A stretch of 64,000 nucleotides of DNA from positions 372,001 through 436,000 of the forward strand of contig CP002190.1 of the NCBI GenBank assembly GCA_000525675.1. The letters are read 5' to 3'. The position numbers and the translations under genes were made by a program. The notes under the pieces were generated by a model. That model did no database searches. It saw only the letters and a program-made list of their open reading frames with translations, and was not told where the DNA came from. Source of the stretch: Bdellovibrio bacteriovorus W. Lineage in GTDB: Bacteria; Bdellovibrionota; Bdellovibrionia; Bdellovibrionales; Bdellovibrionaceae. Of this stretch, positions 1 to 9,156 are shown piece by piece (the stretch's first letter is position 1; every line of letters starts with the position of its first letter).

Positions 1-152
1 CGAAGCCAGTGGGAACTGTGTGCTTTGCTGTAACAGGACCGAGCTTTGAAGACTCTTTGAGAAAGCAATTCTCGGGAGATCGCAAAGCGATTCAGGATGC
101 TGCCGTTAATTTTTCGGTAGCGTGGCTGTGTGAAGTTCTCGGCAAAAGATAA
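1..152 (+). CDS. cinA: CinA C-terminal domain protein, 3' end only
   Basis: The last 50 codons of a gene that begins before the window, read from base 3 to the TAA at 150-152. The readable piece starts KPVGTVCFAVTGP and continues through FSGDRKAIQDAA, which fits the end of the CinA/PncC domain (nicotinamide-mononucleotide deamidase, pyridine nucleotide salvage). cinA directly upstream of recA is a common bacterial arrangement and supports the call. Only 43 bp separate it from recA and no terminator is seen between them, so recA may be co-transcribed. Whether the full protein also has the N-terminal MoCF-like domain cannot be seen. Confidence 0.75.
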   Translation, partial: KPVGTVCFAVTGPSFEDSLRKQFSGDRKAIQDAAVNFSVAWLCEVLGKR

Positions 153-195
153 TTGGCCCCAGGCCTGCAAATAAAAAATAAATAAGGAGTTAGAG

Positions 196-1323
196 ATGGC
201 AAATCCTACTGCAGATAACAAAGCAAACAGTGAAAAGTTAAAAGCTCTTGAGCTTGCGGTTTCTTCTATTGAAAAACAATTCGGTAAAGGTTCAATCATG
301 CGCCTTGGTGCCAATGATACATTGGTAAAAGACGTTGAGGCGGTAAGCACAGGTTCATTGAGCCTTGATATCGCTCTAGGAATTGGCGGTCTTCCAAAAG
401 GTCGTATCGTAGAAATCTATGGCCCAGAGTCTTCTGGTAAAACAACTCTTTGCTTGTCTGTAATTGCTCAAGCTCAGAAAAAAGGCGGCGTTGTTGCTTT
501 CGTCGATGCGGAACACGCATTAGATGTTAACTACGCTCGTAAATTAGGTGTTAACACTGAAGATCTTTTGATCTCTCAGCCAGACACAGGTGAACAAGCT
601 CTTGAGATCACAGAGACTCTAGTTCGCTCTGGCGCTATCGACGTATTAGTTGTGGACTCTGTTGCCGCTCTAGTTCCTCGCGCAGAGATCGAAGGTGACA
701 TGGGTGACTCTCACATGGGTCTTCAAGCACGTTTGATGTCTCAAGCACTTAGAAAGCTAACAGCAGCGATCAACCGTTCAAATACCCTTGTTATCTTCAT
801 CAACCAAATCCGTATGAAGATCGGTGTTATGTTCGGTAACCCAGAGACAACAACGGGTGGTAACGCATTGAAGTTCTACTCTTCAGTTCGTTTGGATGTT
901 CGCCGTGTAGGTGCCATTAAATCTGGTGAAGACATCACTGGAAACCGCACTGCTGTTAAAGTTGTAAAAAACAAAATGGCTCCTCCATTCACAAAAGTTG
1001 AATTCGACTTGATGTATGGTGAAGGTATTTCTCAAGAAGGCGATATTCTTGATCTAGCAGTTGCTGCAAACATGGTAGATAAGTCAGGTGCTTGGTTCTC
1101 TATCAATGGCGAGCGCATGGGACAAGGTCGTGATGCTGCTAAGACTTTCTTAAAAGAGCATCCAGAAGTGATGGCTGATCTTCGTACGAAGTTGTTAGCT
1201 GCAAACGGTATCGGTAAACTTTTGATCGATGCAACAGAGAACAACACTGAAGATGAAGGCACTGAGCCTGCTTTTGAAGAAGAGGCTTCTCCAAAGAAGT
1301 CTAAAAAGGCTTCTAAGCACTAA
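196..1323 (+). CDS. recA: Recombinase A
   Basis: RecA forms ATP-dependent filaments on single-stranded DNA, drives strand exchange and, where LexA exists, stimulates its self-cleavage. The 375 residues are the normal length. Walker A GPESSGKT lies at residues 76-83, and the family stretches around [21 protein letters not shown] and [13 protein letters not shown] are intact. The start is set by AAGGAG at 184-189, six bases before the ATG. The C-terminal tail is first acidic ([12 protein letters not shown]) and then ends in a lysine-rich run, whereas the E. coli tail ends acidic. I saw no LexA-type operator in the short upstream gap. A bidirectional terminator follows. Confidence 0.99.
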   Translation: MANPTADNKANSEKLKALELAVSSIEKQFGKGSIMRLGANDTLVKDVEAVSTGSLSLDIALGIGGLPKGRIVEIYGPESSGKTTLCLSVIAQAQKKGGVVAFVDAEHALDVNYARKLGVNTEDLLISQPDTGEQALEITETLVRSGAIDVLVVDSVAALVPRAEIEGDMGDSHMGLQARLMSQALRKLTAAINRSNTLVIFINQIRMKIGVMFGNPETTTGGNALKFYSSVRLDVRRVGAIKSGEDITGNRTAVKVVKNKMAPPFTKVEFDLMYGEGISQEGDILDLAVAANMVDKSGAWFSINGERMGQGRDAAKTFLKEHPEVMADLRTKLLAANGIGKLLIDATENNTEDEGTEPAFEEEASPKKSKKASKH

Positions 1324-1345
1324 GCTTATTTGAATCCAAAAAGAA

Positions 1346-1380
1346 AAAGCCCTGTTAGATATCTAACAGGGCTTTTTTTA
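1346..1380 (+). terminator. Bidirectional terminator between recA and the peroxidase gene
   Basis: A perfect palindrome (AGCCCTGTTAGAT and its complement, 1348-1373) is flanked by an A-run on the left and a T-run on the right. It can therefore stop recA from the left and the convergent peroxidase gene from the right. Confidence 0.9.
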
Positions 1381-1383
1381 TTT

Positions 1384-1869
1384 TTATTGTAAGGCTTTTT
1401 TGATATCGCCTTCGATATCTTCGGGCTTGTCCTGCGGGGCATAGCGATTTAGGACTTCACCATTTTTTCCAATAAGGAATTTTGTAAAGTTCCACTTGAT
1501 AGCTTCAGTTCCAAAAATTCCAGGAGCTGTCGACTTCAGCCATTGATAAAGTGGATCTGCGCTATCACCATTGACGTCAATTTTATTCATTATCGGAAAT
1601 GTGACTCCATAGTTCATCTCGCAGAACGATTGAATCTCTTCATTGCTTCCTGGTTCTTGGGCACCAAATTGATTGCAAGGAAAGCCAATAATAGTGAAAC
1701 CTTGATCTTTATATTTCTTATAAAGTTCCTCTAACCCTTTGTACTGCGGAGTAAAACCACATTTGCTGGCGACGTTGACGATGAGTAAAGCTTGTCCTTG
1801 GTATTTCTCCAAAGATACAGGGTTGTTGTGGGCATCCTTAACTGTAAAGCTAAATATGTTTTGGCTCAT
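1384..1869 (-). CDS. Glutathione peroxidase family protein (cysteine type)
   Basis: Thiol peroxidase of the GPx fold that reduces hydrogen peroxide or organic peroxides. The 161 residues are usual for bacterial members. The catalytic cysteine is in NVASKCGFTPQY (about C37, cysteine rather than selenocysteine). The Gln/Trp/Asn partners are in FPCNQFG and WNFTKF. A second cysteine in SFCEMNYGVTFP (about C83) sits where thioredoxin-dependent members keep the resolving Cys, so thioredoxin is the likelier reductant (inference). There is no signal peptide, so it is cytoplasmic. It stands alone, convergent with recA. Confidence 0.93.
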   Translation of the reverse strand: MSQNIFSFTVKDAHNNPVSLEKYQGQALLIVNVASKCGFTPQYKGLEELYKKYKDQGFTIIGFPCNQFGAQEPGSNEEIQSFCEMNYGVTFPIMNKIDVNGDSADPLYQWLKSTAPGIFGTEAIKWNFTKFLIGKNGEVLNRYAPQDKPEDIEGDIKKALQ

Positions 1870-1997
1870 TCTGAGATCCTTCTTTAGTTGTTCAATAATT
1901 TTTTTAATAGTCTCAACGTGGGACGAATCTATTACATCATTTTTAGAAATCCCAAAACAAGTTGAGAAAAAATTGTATTTCTCCGAGAATTTATATT

Positions 1998-3458
1998 ATG
2001 AGACCATTGATCTTAAAGGCAATCGCCATTTGCGTTATATGCCTCACGCTTCCGGCGTTAACATCGGAAGCCCTCGCAGCCGATTTTCAAGGCTGTCCTG
2101 ATTGGTGTACGAAACTTCATCGCCCCGGAAGAGGGAATCTTGACTCCTATTGGTCTTGTCTAGCGCAAACAAAAAAAGAAGGAAAGTGTGGATCGACGAA
2201 TACGAAGTCGACGAGTCCACGAAAAGAAATTCCAACTCCAACTCCGCGGCCTGAAAACCCTCCTCAGCAGACACAGAGACAAGCTCCAGCAGCACCATCG
2301 CCTGTTCAATGTGTCGTGGACTATACGGCCTACTATCAAGCGTGTGAACATGAAATTCAACAAGCTGCTTATGAGTGTGATGAAGAAAATAATGATGGCA
2401 TGAACTCGGTTACAAATAGTATGTCGGCGATGGCTTTGGCTTTGGGAAATCAAACTAGTGGAAGTATTCAAGCGGCATGTTCAAAGATGGCAAACGTCAG
2501 TCAGGCGGCAAGTGCTGCTTTGGCTGCGTATAGAAACAGTTGTAACAGTGCAATTAACAGGTGCGTTTCCTCATGCGAAAACTATCGTAGATTTACTTCG
2601 AGTAACTACTCTTGTCTTTCACAGAATTTTCCAGAGAATGATGCCATACCTCACTACTCTGAAGCCAGCTCCGTTGCTCGCACCTGTCAAAATTATTCTG
2701 GTAAGCCCGAGCATGCGGGCAAAGCATTGGCAAACTTTGGGGCAACTGCTGCGAATGCGACCCAGTGTGCAAAGCTGACGGATGGGCGAAGCCCACAACA
2801 AGCATTTTGTGATGCAAATCCGCAAGTGGCGGGTTGCTCAAATCCGAATGTCGATTGTACCAATCCAAAAATTGCAGAGGCAAATCTAGTTTGTAAGTGC
2901 ACAGCCAATCCTAGTGATCCTGCTTGCCAGAGGGGGATCGCTTCTGGCGGTGGAAGTTTGTATAACGATACAACAATGGATCAGTCATCTTATCGACTGA
3001 GCGACCAAGGAAGTGATTTTACGACGGATGTTCCAAGTGTTCCAGATATACCAATGGGAGAGAGAGGGCCTGACTCAGCGTCGAGCTTAGATGGAAGTCA
3101 GGGGAGTAATTCTGCGGTATCTGGTTTGACCGGAGCAGGCTCCGGTAAAGGGGCCCAAGGAAGCCAAGACGAAGCTGCAAAGAAAGATGGTTCTGATATT
3201 TATGGTGGTTACGCCAGCGGGAGAGGAGCTGGAGCGACAGGTGGTTTTGGTGGCGGCGGAGGCGGCAGCGGCAGTGGAGGCTACGTGCCAGGGAAAGCAG
3301 GTGGTGGAGTGAAATCTCCTGACCTTGCTAAGTTTCTACCGAAGCACAATACCATGGGAGGAGCTGTGGGGTTGGACGGTATCACTGGCCCACATTCTGA
3401 TATCTGGAAAAAAATTCGCAACCGCTATCAAATATTAGATCCCACGCTACATAAATAA
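1998..3458 (+). CDS. Secreted Cys-rich and Gly-rich protein, paralogue 1
   Basis: Function not recognised. I chose the ATG at 1998 over the upstream TTG at 1962 because it begins directly with a signal peptide (MRPLILKAIAICVICL...EALA). The mature protein has a Cys-containing head (GCPDWC), a Pro/Thr-rich linker, a central Cys-bearing helical segment with the motif [14 protein letters not shown], more paired cysteines, and a long Gly/Ser-rich low-complexity region. It ends in [20 protein letters not shown]. The next gene has the same architecture and the same central and terminal motifs, so the two are tandem duplicates. Export followed by surface or envelope assembly is an inference. The bases TCCGAGAA lie just before the ATG. 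Confidence 0.85.
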   Translation: MRPLILKAIAICVICLTLPALTSEALAADFQGCPDWCTKLHRPGRGNLDSYWSCLAQTKKEGKCGSTNTKSTSPRKEIPTPTPRPENPPQQTQRQAPAAPSPVQCVVDYTAYYQACEHEIQQAAYECDEENNDGMNSVTNSMSAMALALGNQTSGSIQAACSKMANVSQAASAALAAYRNSCNSAINRCVSSCENYRRFTSSNYSCLSQNFPENDAIPHYSEASSVARTCQNYSGKPEHAGKALANFGATAANATQCAKLTDGRSPQQAFCDANPQVAGCSNPNVDCTNPKIAEANLVCKCTANPSDPACQRGIASGGGSLYNDTTMDQSSYRLSDQGSDFTTDVPSVPDIPMGERGPDSASSLDGSQGSNSAVSGLTGAGSGKGAQGSQDEAAKKDGSDIYGGYASGRGAGATGGFGGGGGGSGSGGYVPGKAGGGVKSPDLAKFLPKHNTMGGAVGLDGITGPHSDIWKKIRNRYQILDPTLHK

Positions 3459-3496
3459 TTTTTCTCACATCTTTTTTTGAGACGTTTAAGATTGGT

Positions 3497-3524
3497 TCAA
3501 GGTTGATAAATTTTGAGCCGATAA
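3497..3524 (+). promoter_or_regulatory. Possible sigma-28 promoter abutting the second paralogue
   Basis: An exact GCCGATAA (3517-3524), the consensus sigma-28 -10 element, lies six bases before the ATG. TCAAGGTT at 3497-3504 is a 6/8 match to the -35 TAAAGTTT, but the spacing is one base longer than ideal. If real, transcription would begin at about the ATG and the message would be essentially leaderless. Confidence 0.35.
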
Positions 3525-3530
3525 GGTTGC

Positions 3531-5111
3531 ATGGGTGAAATGACGGCCATGCAAAAGTATTTTTCAATTTTTCTAACTTTCGTTGGACTGACCATGTTTT
3601 ATCAAGCAGCAGAGGCACAATATTGTGAACCACGCTGTGGCCCCGGACTTATTTGCCAAGTCATTTTGAGTTCAGGAAATACCAAAGGTGTTTGTATAAA
3701 CCCTGATGAAGCAGATGATCGTACCCAGCAAGCACTTCAAAGATCCGAAGAATTACGTCGACAAAGAGAGGCGGAAGGTCAGAGTCAGTCCCAATCTCAA
3801 TCAAATCAAACCAGCCAACGTCAAGATCCATCCGAACTGATTTGCACGGGCCCTTGTCAAAATGGTGGCAGGCCTGCAAAAATCAACGGAATTTGTGAGT
3901 GTGTTGTTCAGAATGAATCTCAAGACATTAATCGTACGATAGAGTGCACTACGACCTATGGACATTTGGTTGAGGCATGCCGAGCAGAAATTGCTTCAAC
4001 AGAAAATACATGTGATGAAAAAAATGATTCTCAAATGAACTCTGTGACAGATCAAATGTCTCAGATGGCTTTGGCAATTGGAAATCAGACGAGCGGTAGC
4101 ATTCAAGCCGCCTGTTCTAATATGGCCACTGTCAGCCAAGCTGCGAATGCAGCTGTCGCGGGTTATCGATTGAATTGTAATAATGCTATTCAAGCATGTA
4201 ATTCCAAATGCAATCAGTTACGCAGTTATCTTGATCAAAATTGGCAGTGTATCACAAATAGCTCAGCCGATTTTCGCTCGCGCTTAAGCAATGATGTGTC
4301 TGATATGACGAGGTCATGCCAATCATTTGTGTCTAAGACCAATGAGGCCACAAAGGCGATGCAAAACTTTATGGCAACATCAGCTAATGCGTCGAAGTGC
4401 TCTCAATTGACGGATGGAACTGGTGGTGACATGCCAACATTCTGCGTGGCCAATCCTACAAGTGCTGCTTGTTTGGCAGCGGTGGATTGTAAGAACCCAG
4501 TGATGGCTGGAAATAAAGTTTGTATCTGTGCCGCAAATCCAACCGCGGCGGAATGTCTTACTGGAAGAAGCGAAAACGCTTCAAACTTTCAAGGTGCCAT
4601 CTCGGGTGGTAATCAGTATGACTCGAGCTCTCGCCTTGGAGAATATGCTGCTGACTTTTCGACAGATGTCCCTGGGGTCCCTTCAGTTGCTCTGGGTGAG
4701 AGAGCGGGAGGGGATTCTAGCGCTTCTCTTGACGGTAAACAGGGCGGCGGAGGACTCGGAGGTGGTGGCGGCTCTAGCGGTGGTGGAGCTCCAGGCTCTG
4801 GTGGTGAAGACGGTGGTGGATCGGGAATTTCCAAAGACATCAACGCTGGATTTTACGGCGGCGGTGGTGGGGGATTTTCTGGCGGCGGCTCTTATTCAGG
4901 TTCACGCAATACAGCGGGGGTTGCACCAGGAGTCAGTAGGGCTCAGGATCCAAAATCTCCGGATCTAAGGAAGTTTTTACCGTCTGGTCAATTAGATCCA
5001 AGAAGAGGGGCAGGTATGGGGGGCCTTGATGGTATCACCGGCCCGCATACAAACATATGGCAAAAGATTCAAAATCGTTATCAGGTGATGAAGCCTTCGC
5101 TTCTCCCTTAA
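3531..5111 (+). CDS. Secreted Cys-rich and Gly-rich protein, paralogue 2
   Basis: Function not recognised. It is a 526-residue paralogue of the gene before it. It has a signal peptide (hydrophobic core [14 protein letters not shown], probable cleavage near AEA), a Gln/Ser-rich linker, paired cysteines, the shared central motif [12 protein letters not shown], a Gly-rich region of roughly 90 residues and the terminal motif [20 protein letters not shown]. Three in-frame ATGs (3531, 3540, 3549) compete. AAGG four bases before 3531 favours the first, while the signal peptide is most compact from 3549. The stop overlaps the stop of the convergent aspartate kinase gene within a shared TTAA. The conserved tail suggests a protein-protein or anchoring role (inference). 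Confidence 0.85.
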   Translation: MGEMTAMQKYFSIFLTFVGLTMFYQAAEAQYCEPRCGPGLICQVILSSGNTKGVCINPDEADDRTQQALQRSEELRRQREAEGQSQSQSQSNQTSQRQDPSELICTGPCQNGGRPAKINGICECVVQNESQDINRTIECTTTYGHLVEACRAEIASTENTCDEKNDSQMNSVTDQMSQMALAIGNQTSGSIQAACSNMATVSQAANAAVAGYRLNCNNAIQACNSKCNQLRSYLDQNWQCITNSSADFRSRLSNDVSDMTRSCQSFVSKTNEATKAMQNFMATSANASKCSQLTDGTGGDMPTFCVANPTSAACLAAVDCKNPVMAGNKVCICAANPTAAECLTGRSENASNFQGAISGGNQYDSSSRLGEYAADFSTDVPGVPSVALGERAGGDSSASLDGKQGGGGLGGGGGSSGGGAPGSGGEDGGGSGISKDINAGFYGGGGGGFSGGGSYSGSRNTAGVAPGVSRAQDPKSPDLRKFLPSGQLDPRRGAGMGGLDGITGPHTNIWQKIQNRYQVMKPSLLP

Positions 5112-6301
5112 CCAATCAAGTGATGAAGAGCCTCGATCGTATCTTTACGCTGAGAGGCTTCCACAAATGTAGTGATCGACATCGCACTTAAAATAATTTT
5201 TTCCGAAGTGAGATCTTTTCCTTTTAAGGTATTTAGTACAGATTGAGTCATCTCTGGCGAAGTGGCTCCTGTGCAAGTTAAAGTCACAGATGAACGCGCT
5301 TTTTCATCGAGCTTAAACGATGGATGAGAAGCGAGATCTTTTTTTATGGCTGCTAAAACTTCCTGTGGGCCAGTTATATAGAGCTCTGTCGTGTCTTGAT
5401 TTATTTCACACAATAAAAGTTGCGGCGAAGGAATTTGTTTTTTATCCAAGAACTTGGTCAGTTCCATTAAAGACTCCGCAGAGGATGGAAAATCTTTAGA
5501 AGAAATTTTTAAAACAAGTTCGTGGGAATTTAAAGAAAGTGCTTTGCAAGATTCAAACATATTCAAATCCTTTTTAACCGTTGTACCGTCTGTCGTTTTA
5601 TTGCTGGCCGGGCCGATGTACAGAGTTACGTTTCTAAGTTTCGCTAATTCTACAGATCTATAGTGCAGAACTTTGGCTCCCCAAAATGTCATCTCCATAA
5701 GTTGGTCATAGTTGAGTTCTGTAATGGGGCGAGCTGACTTAACGACATTGGGATCAGCGCTAAAAACTGCGGGGACATCTTTAAGAATTTCACAGCGCTC
5801 AGCATTGAAGGCGGCGGCCATCGCAACAGCCGAGGTGTCTGAGCCGCCACGGCCTAGAGTGGTAATTTCTTTCGTCACAGGGGAGACGCCTTGAAAACCT
5901 GCTAGGATAACAACTTTGCCATTCTCTAGAGATTCTTTCACACGGATGGGTTTTACATCTTTAATGAAGGCATTGACGTGAGAATCATCTGTGAAAATCC
6001 CCGCTTGGCTTCCGGTGAAGCTAATCGCATGACAGCCATTTTCGTTCAAAGCCATGCTTAGCAAAGACATACTGATGCGCTCACCAACGGTGAGGAGCAT
6101 ATCCATTTCGCGTCTTTGGGGATTTGAAGAAACCTGGTTGGCAAGATCAATAAGGGAATTTGTCGTCTTTCCCATGGCACTGACCACAACGATCAGAGAG
6201 TTTTCCTGGGACTGTTGAGAAACTCTTGCCGCCACAGATTTAATTTTCTGTGGATCTGCCAGAGTGGCGCCACCGTATTTTTGAACTATGATTGGTTTCA
6301 T
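5108..6301 (-). CDS. lysC: Aspartate kinase
   Basis: Phosphorylates L-aspartate, the first step to lysine/diaminopimelate, threonine and methionine. At 397 residues it is a monofunctional enzyme, not fused to homoserine dehydrogenase. The N-terminal kinase motif is [15 protein letters not shown]. Substrate and ATP-site stretches are visible as [11 protein letters not shown] and [12 protein letters not shown]. The C-terminal third (about residues 260-397) would hold the regulatory ACT domains and is rather divergent. Its ATG overlaps the TGA of the upstream lytic transglycosylase gene (ATGA, 6298-6301), so the two are translationally coupled. The pairing is suggestive because diaminopimelate is a peptidoglycan precursor. 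Confidence 0.93.
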   Translation of the reverse strand: MKPIIVQKYGGATLADPQKIKSVAARVSQQSQENSLIVVVSAMGKTTNSLIDLANQVSSNPQRREMDMLLTVGERISMSLLSMALNENGCHAISFTGSQAGIFTDDSHVNAFIKDVKPIRVKESLENGKVVILAGFQGVSPVTKEITTLGRGGSDTSAVAMAAAFNAERCEILKDVPAVFSADPNVVKSARPITELNYDQLMEMTFWGAKVLHYRSVELAKLRNVTLYIGPASNKTTDGTTVKKDLNMFESCKALSLNSHELVLKISSKDFPSSAESLMELTKFLDKKQIPSPQLLLCEINQDTTELYITGPQEVLAAIKKDLASHPSFKLDEKARSSVTLTCTGATSPEMTQSVLNTLKGKDLTSEKIILSAMSITTFVEASQRKDTIEALHHLIG

Positions 6302-7287
6302 TCCAATGCAACTTTCCTAATGTTCTTATGAACGAAAGCAGAAGCAACACTGCTTGATCCGCGAGGTACACGAATAAAGTGTTTGTCTACCTGGCGAGGA
6401 ATGTAACCTAAATGCAGTTCGGCGTTCAAATCTTTTAACGACTTTCTGGTAATTCCCAAATGATCGGCAAGATTATCAAGCTCAGTTCCGCCTGGAACAG
6501 ACACCAGATCGTATTTAAGCGGTTCCATCTTATCTAAATTGCGAAAACCATAGAGATTTGGAGCTTTGGCAATTAACATAGCCGCTAGAATTTTTGGTAC
6601 ATACTCTTGGGTTTCTTTAGGAAGAGCATTGAGCTTTATTAATGTCCAGTAATCCCGAGTACCGTGTTTTTTAATCTGACGACGAAGTCCATTTTCACCC
6701 ATGTTGTAGGAGGCAGCAACTAGGTACCAAGAGCCAAACTCATTGTGCAAATCTTTTAAATAACGAATCGCTGCCAGAGTACTTTTCTTAAGATCTTTGC
6801 GTTCGTCAAGCCACCAGAGTTTGCGCAAACCGTAGCGAGCCCCTGTGGCTTCAATAAATTGCCAAGGACCCACTGCACTTGCGTGGCTCGTTGCACTTGC
6901 AATGAAACCACTTTCGATCATCACCATGTAAGCAAGATCTAGAGGTAGGTTCGCAGCTTTGAGTTCTTCTTGAATGAACGGCATATACTTATAGCTTCTT
7001 TGCAGCCATAGACGAAACCAGCGGTTCCCTTGATTCTGAAAGTAGGCAATCCATTTAGAAACTTGTTTGTTGTAAGTAACCGGAAGATCAAAAATCAAAT
7101 CATCAGATTGCACAGCTTTTGATTTAGCCGTTAATTCTTTAAGCTTTCTTTTGAGTTCATCTTGAGGTGAAGGCGACGACGGGAGCGCTTGCGGAGCCGT
7201 TGCGGGAAGGGTAGCGGGCGCTGCCCATAAATTTTTAGATATCATTGCCAGCAAAAGGGCCACTACAAACGTCTTCATAAATTTCAT
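6298..7287 (-). CDS. MltD-like membrane-bound lytic transglycosylase
   Basis: Cleaves the glycan strands of peptidoglycan between MurNAc and GlcNAc. I place the start at the ATG ending at 7287, where a signal peptide begins ([16 protein letters not shown]). A TTG further upstream gives an unconvincing extension. The SLT domain runs over about residues 90-220. Its catalytic Glu is in [10 protein letters not shown], followed by the family motifs [18 protein letters not shown] and [12 protein letters not shown] single C-terminal LysM-like segment ([19 protein letters not shown]) should bind glycan. E. coli MltD is longer and has two LysM repeats. It may serve ordinary cell-wall turnover or prey-wall work; the sequence cannot tell. 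Confidence 0.88.
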   Translation of the reverse strand: MKFMKTFVVALLLAMISKNLWAAPATLPATAPQALPSSPSPQDELKRKLKELTAKSKAVQSDDLIFDLPVTYNKQVSKWIAYFQNQGNRWFRLWLQRSYKYMPFIQEELKAANLPLDLAYMVMIESGFIASATSHASAVGPWQFIEATGARYGLRKLWWLDERKDLKKSTLAAIRYLKDLHNEFGSWYLVAASYNMGENGLRRQIKKHGTRDYWTLIKLNALPKETQEYVPKILAAMLIAKAPNLYGFRNLDKMEPLKYDLVSVPGGTELDNLADHLGITRKSLKDLNAELHLGYIPRQVDKHFIRVPRGSSSVASAFVHKNIRKVALE

Positions 7288-7459
7288 TATGGGGCCGATT
7301 CTTTGACACTGTCGACAAAGAACTGACAACGGTTCTCTGGCATCGACAAAGGTCAGTTCCACGGTCAAATCCAAAAAAACTTGAGTCCAATTTTTTTTCC
7401 TAGGACGAAGGTCTTGAAAGGAAAGATCTTCCCTCGGCCTAAGTCGGTCCTGTCAGAGA

Positions 7460-7475
7460 TGGCACATGCATTGCT
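7460..7475 (+). promoter_or_regulatory. Sigma-54 promoter of the flgF operon
   Basis: TGGCAC, five bases, then TTGCT (7460-7475) matches the sigma-54 -24/-12 consensus with the exact GG to GC spacing. It lies 37 bases before flgF with a plausible leader. Sigma-54 control is common for rod, ring and hook genes. An activator site was not identified. Confidence 0.85.
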
Positions 7476-7511
7476 TCTAAATCATGTTGGAGAGATAGCA
7501 GGAGGGGATAA

Positions 7512-8327
7512 ATGTCGGTGAAAGGTGTTTACACAGCATTAAGTGGAGCCATCGCCCAAAGTTCGAAGTTGGATACGATTGCCAATAATTTGGCGAACGT
7601 GAACACTCCTGCTTTCAAACGCGACCAACAGCTTTTCCAAGAATATTTGACGGCCAACGAGAAGCCGCCAACGACGACGCAAATTCCTCGCGACGTCGCA
7701 GCGATTGAAAGTTTCTATAATATGCAAGGTGGAGACAAAAGCTACGTTGATGCCAAAGGAACTTTTACAGATTTTTCTCAAGGCGGTTTGAAGCCAACAG
7801 GAAACTCTTTTGACGTGGCCATCGATGGTAAAGGTTTTTTTGAAGTCGCAACTCCTCAAGGGGTTCGCCTGACTCGTGCAGGTAACTTTACATTGGATGG
7901 CAATGGTCAGCTAGTTACTAAAGATGGACATCCTGTCTTGAGTGCGGGCCAGCCAGGGGATGATCCTGAGGCACGTATAATTCGTTTTCAGGGAAATGGT
8001 CAGTTAACTATCTCAGATAGTGGCGAAGTTTTCGAGGGGACACAGAGTCTTGGGCAGCTTTCTTTAGTAGATGTGACGAACCCAGACTCGCTGCAAAAGG
8101 TCGGAAGCTCGATGTATAACTTTAAGGCCGACAGTGTTCCTGACATGCTCAATGTACAAAATCCAAGTGTGAAGCAAGGTTTCCTAGAGACATCGAACGT
8201 AAATATTGTTCAAGAGATGACAGACATGATTGCCACCAATCGCGTGTTTGAAAGTACTCAGAAAGCCATCAGTGCCTACGATCAAATGGCAGACAAGATG
8301 GTCAATGTGGTTGGTAAAACGAATTAA
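7512..8327 (+). CDS. flgF: Flagellar basal-body proximal rod protein FlgF
   Basis: Rod subunit of the flagellar basal body, secreted through the flagellar type III apparatus. The 271 residues show the N-terminal rod/hook motif (LDTIANNLANVNTPAFKRD), the central FlgE/F/G core (IDGKGFFEVATPQGVRLTRAGNF) and the C-terminal signature LETSNVNIVQEMTDMIATNR. It is called FlgF rather than FlgG from its position before a better FlgG match and from the less regular N-terminus. It is first in an operon with flgG, flgA, flgH and flgI and is preceded by AGGAGGGG at 7500-7507. Confidence 0.93.
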   Translation: MSVKGVYTALSGAIAQSSKLDTIANNLANVNTPAFKRDQQLFQEYLTANEKPPTTTQIPRDVAAIESFYNMQGGDKSYVDAKGTFTDFSQGGLKPTGNSFDVAIDGKGFFEVATPQGVRLTRAGNFTLDGNGQLVTKDGHPVLSAGQPGDDPEARIIRFQGNGQLTISDSGEVFEGTQSLGQLSLVDVTNPDSLQKVGSSMYNFKADSVPDMLNVQNPSVKQGFLETSNVNIVQEMTDMIATNRVFESTQKAISAYDQMADKMVNVVGKTN

Positions 8328-8362
8328 CTTTTTTAGAAATTTTTTGAAGGAAGGATTCTTCA

Positions 8363-9148
8363 ATGCTTAAGAGTTTGAATACTGCGGCAACAGGCATGGC
8401 GGCTCAGCAAACAAACATGGACGTGATCGCGAATAATATTGCGAACGTTTCTACAAATGGATTTAAACGCTCACGTGCAGAGTTTGAAGATCTCATGTAC
8501 CAAACTCAAAAAGAGCCTGGCACGGCAACGGGCATGAATTCATATTCACCGAATGGCGTTCAGACAGGTTTGGGAGTAAGAACAGCAGCGATTCAAAAAG
8601 ATTTCGCGGGTGGAAATGCTCAGGTGACTAAGAATCCATTAGATATGCAAATTGAGGGTTCAGGTTTCTTTCAAGTTCTCACTCCGGATGGTCAGCTTGC
8701 CTACACAAGAGACGGTGCTTTTAAAAAGGATGCACAAGGTCGTCTTGTTGATAAAAATGCCAACCTTCTTCAGCCTGAAATCGTTGTACCTCCTGATGTT
8801 GCGGGTATTGAAGTTTCTCCAAATGGAGAAGTTCGTGTGATTCAAGGATTGAACGATGCGCCTCAAACAATCGGACAAATTGATCTGGCGAACTTTGTAA
8901 ATCCAGCAGGATTAAAGGCTCTTGGTAAAAATCTTTTTGCACAAACTCCATCTAGCGGTCAGCCGATTCAAGCTCGTCCAGGGCTCAATGGAACAGGCTA
9001 TTTGGCGCAAGGACAGCTCGAAGCAAGTAACGTAAATATCGTGGATGAAATGGTGAACATGATCACTTCGCAAAGAGCTTACGAGACAAACTCGAAAGTG
9101 ATTCAAGCTTCTGATCAGATGCTTCAGTCCATTAACAATTTGAGATAA
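8363..9148 (+). CDS. flgG: Flagellar basal-body distal rod protein FlgG
   Basis: Distal rod subunit of the flagellar drive shaft. At 261 residues it is the standard FlgG length. Visible motifs are N-terminal MAAQQTNMDVIANNIANVST, core IEGSGFFQVLTPDGQLAYTRDGAF and C-terminal LEASNVNIVDEMVNMITSQR. It has a good Shine-Dalgarno (AAGGAAGG) and lies 35 bp after flgF. Confidence 0.97.
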   Translation: MLKSLNTAATGMAAQQTNMDVIANNIANVSTNGFKRSRAEFEDLMYQTQKEPGTATGMNSYSPNGVQTGLGVRTAAIQKDFAGGNAQVTKNPLDMQIEGSGFFQVLTPDGQLAYTRDGAFKKDAQGRLVDKNANLLQPEIVVPPDVAGIEVSPNGEVRVIQGLNDAPQTIGQIDLANFVNPAGLKALGKNLFAQTPSSGQPIQARPGLNGTGYLAQGQLEASNVNIVDEMVNMITSQRAYETNSKVIQASDQMLQSINNLR

Positions 9149-9156
9149 TAGGTTTT

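Noticed and set aside
4613-4843. Proline-rich minus-strand frame in the second secreted paralogue
   Set aside because: It is simply the complement of Gly codons (GGN read as NCC) in the low-complexity linker.
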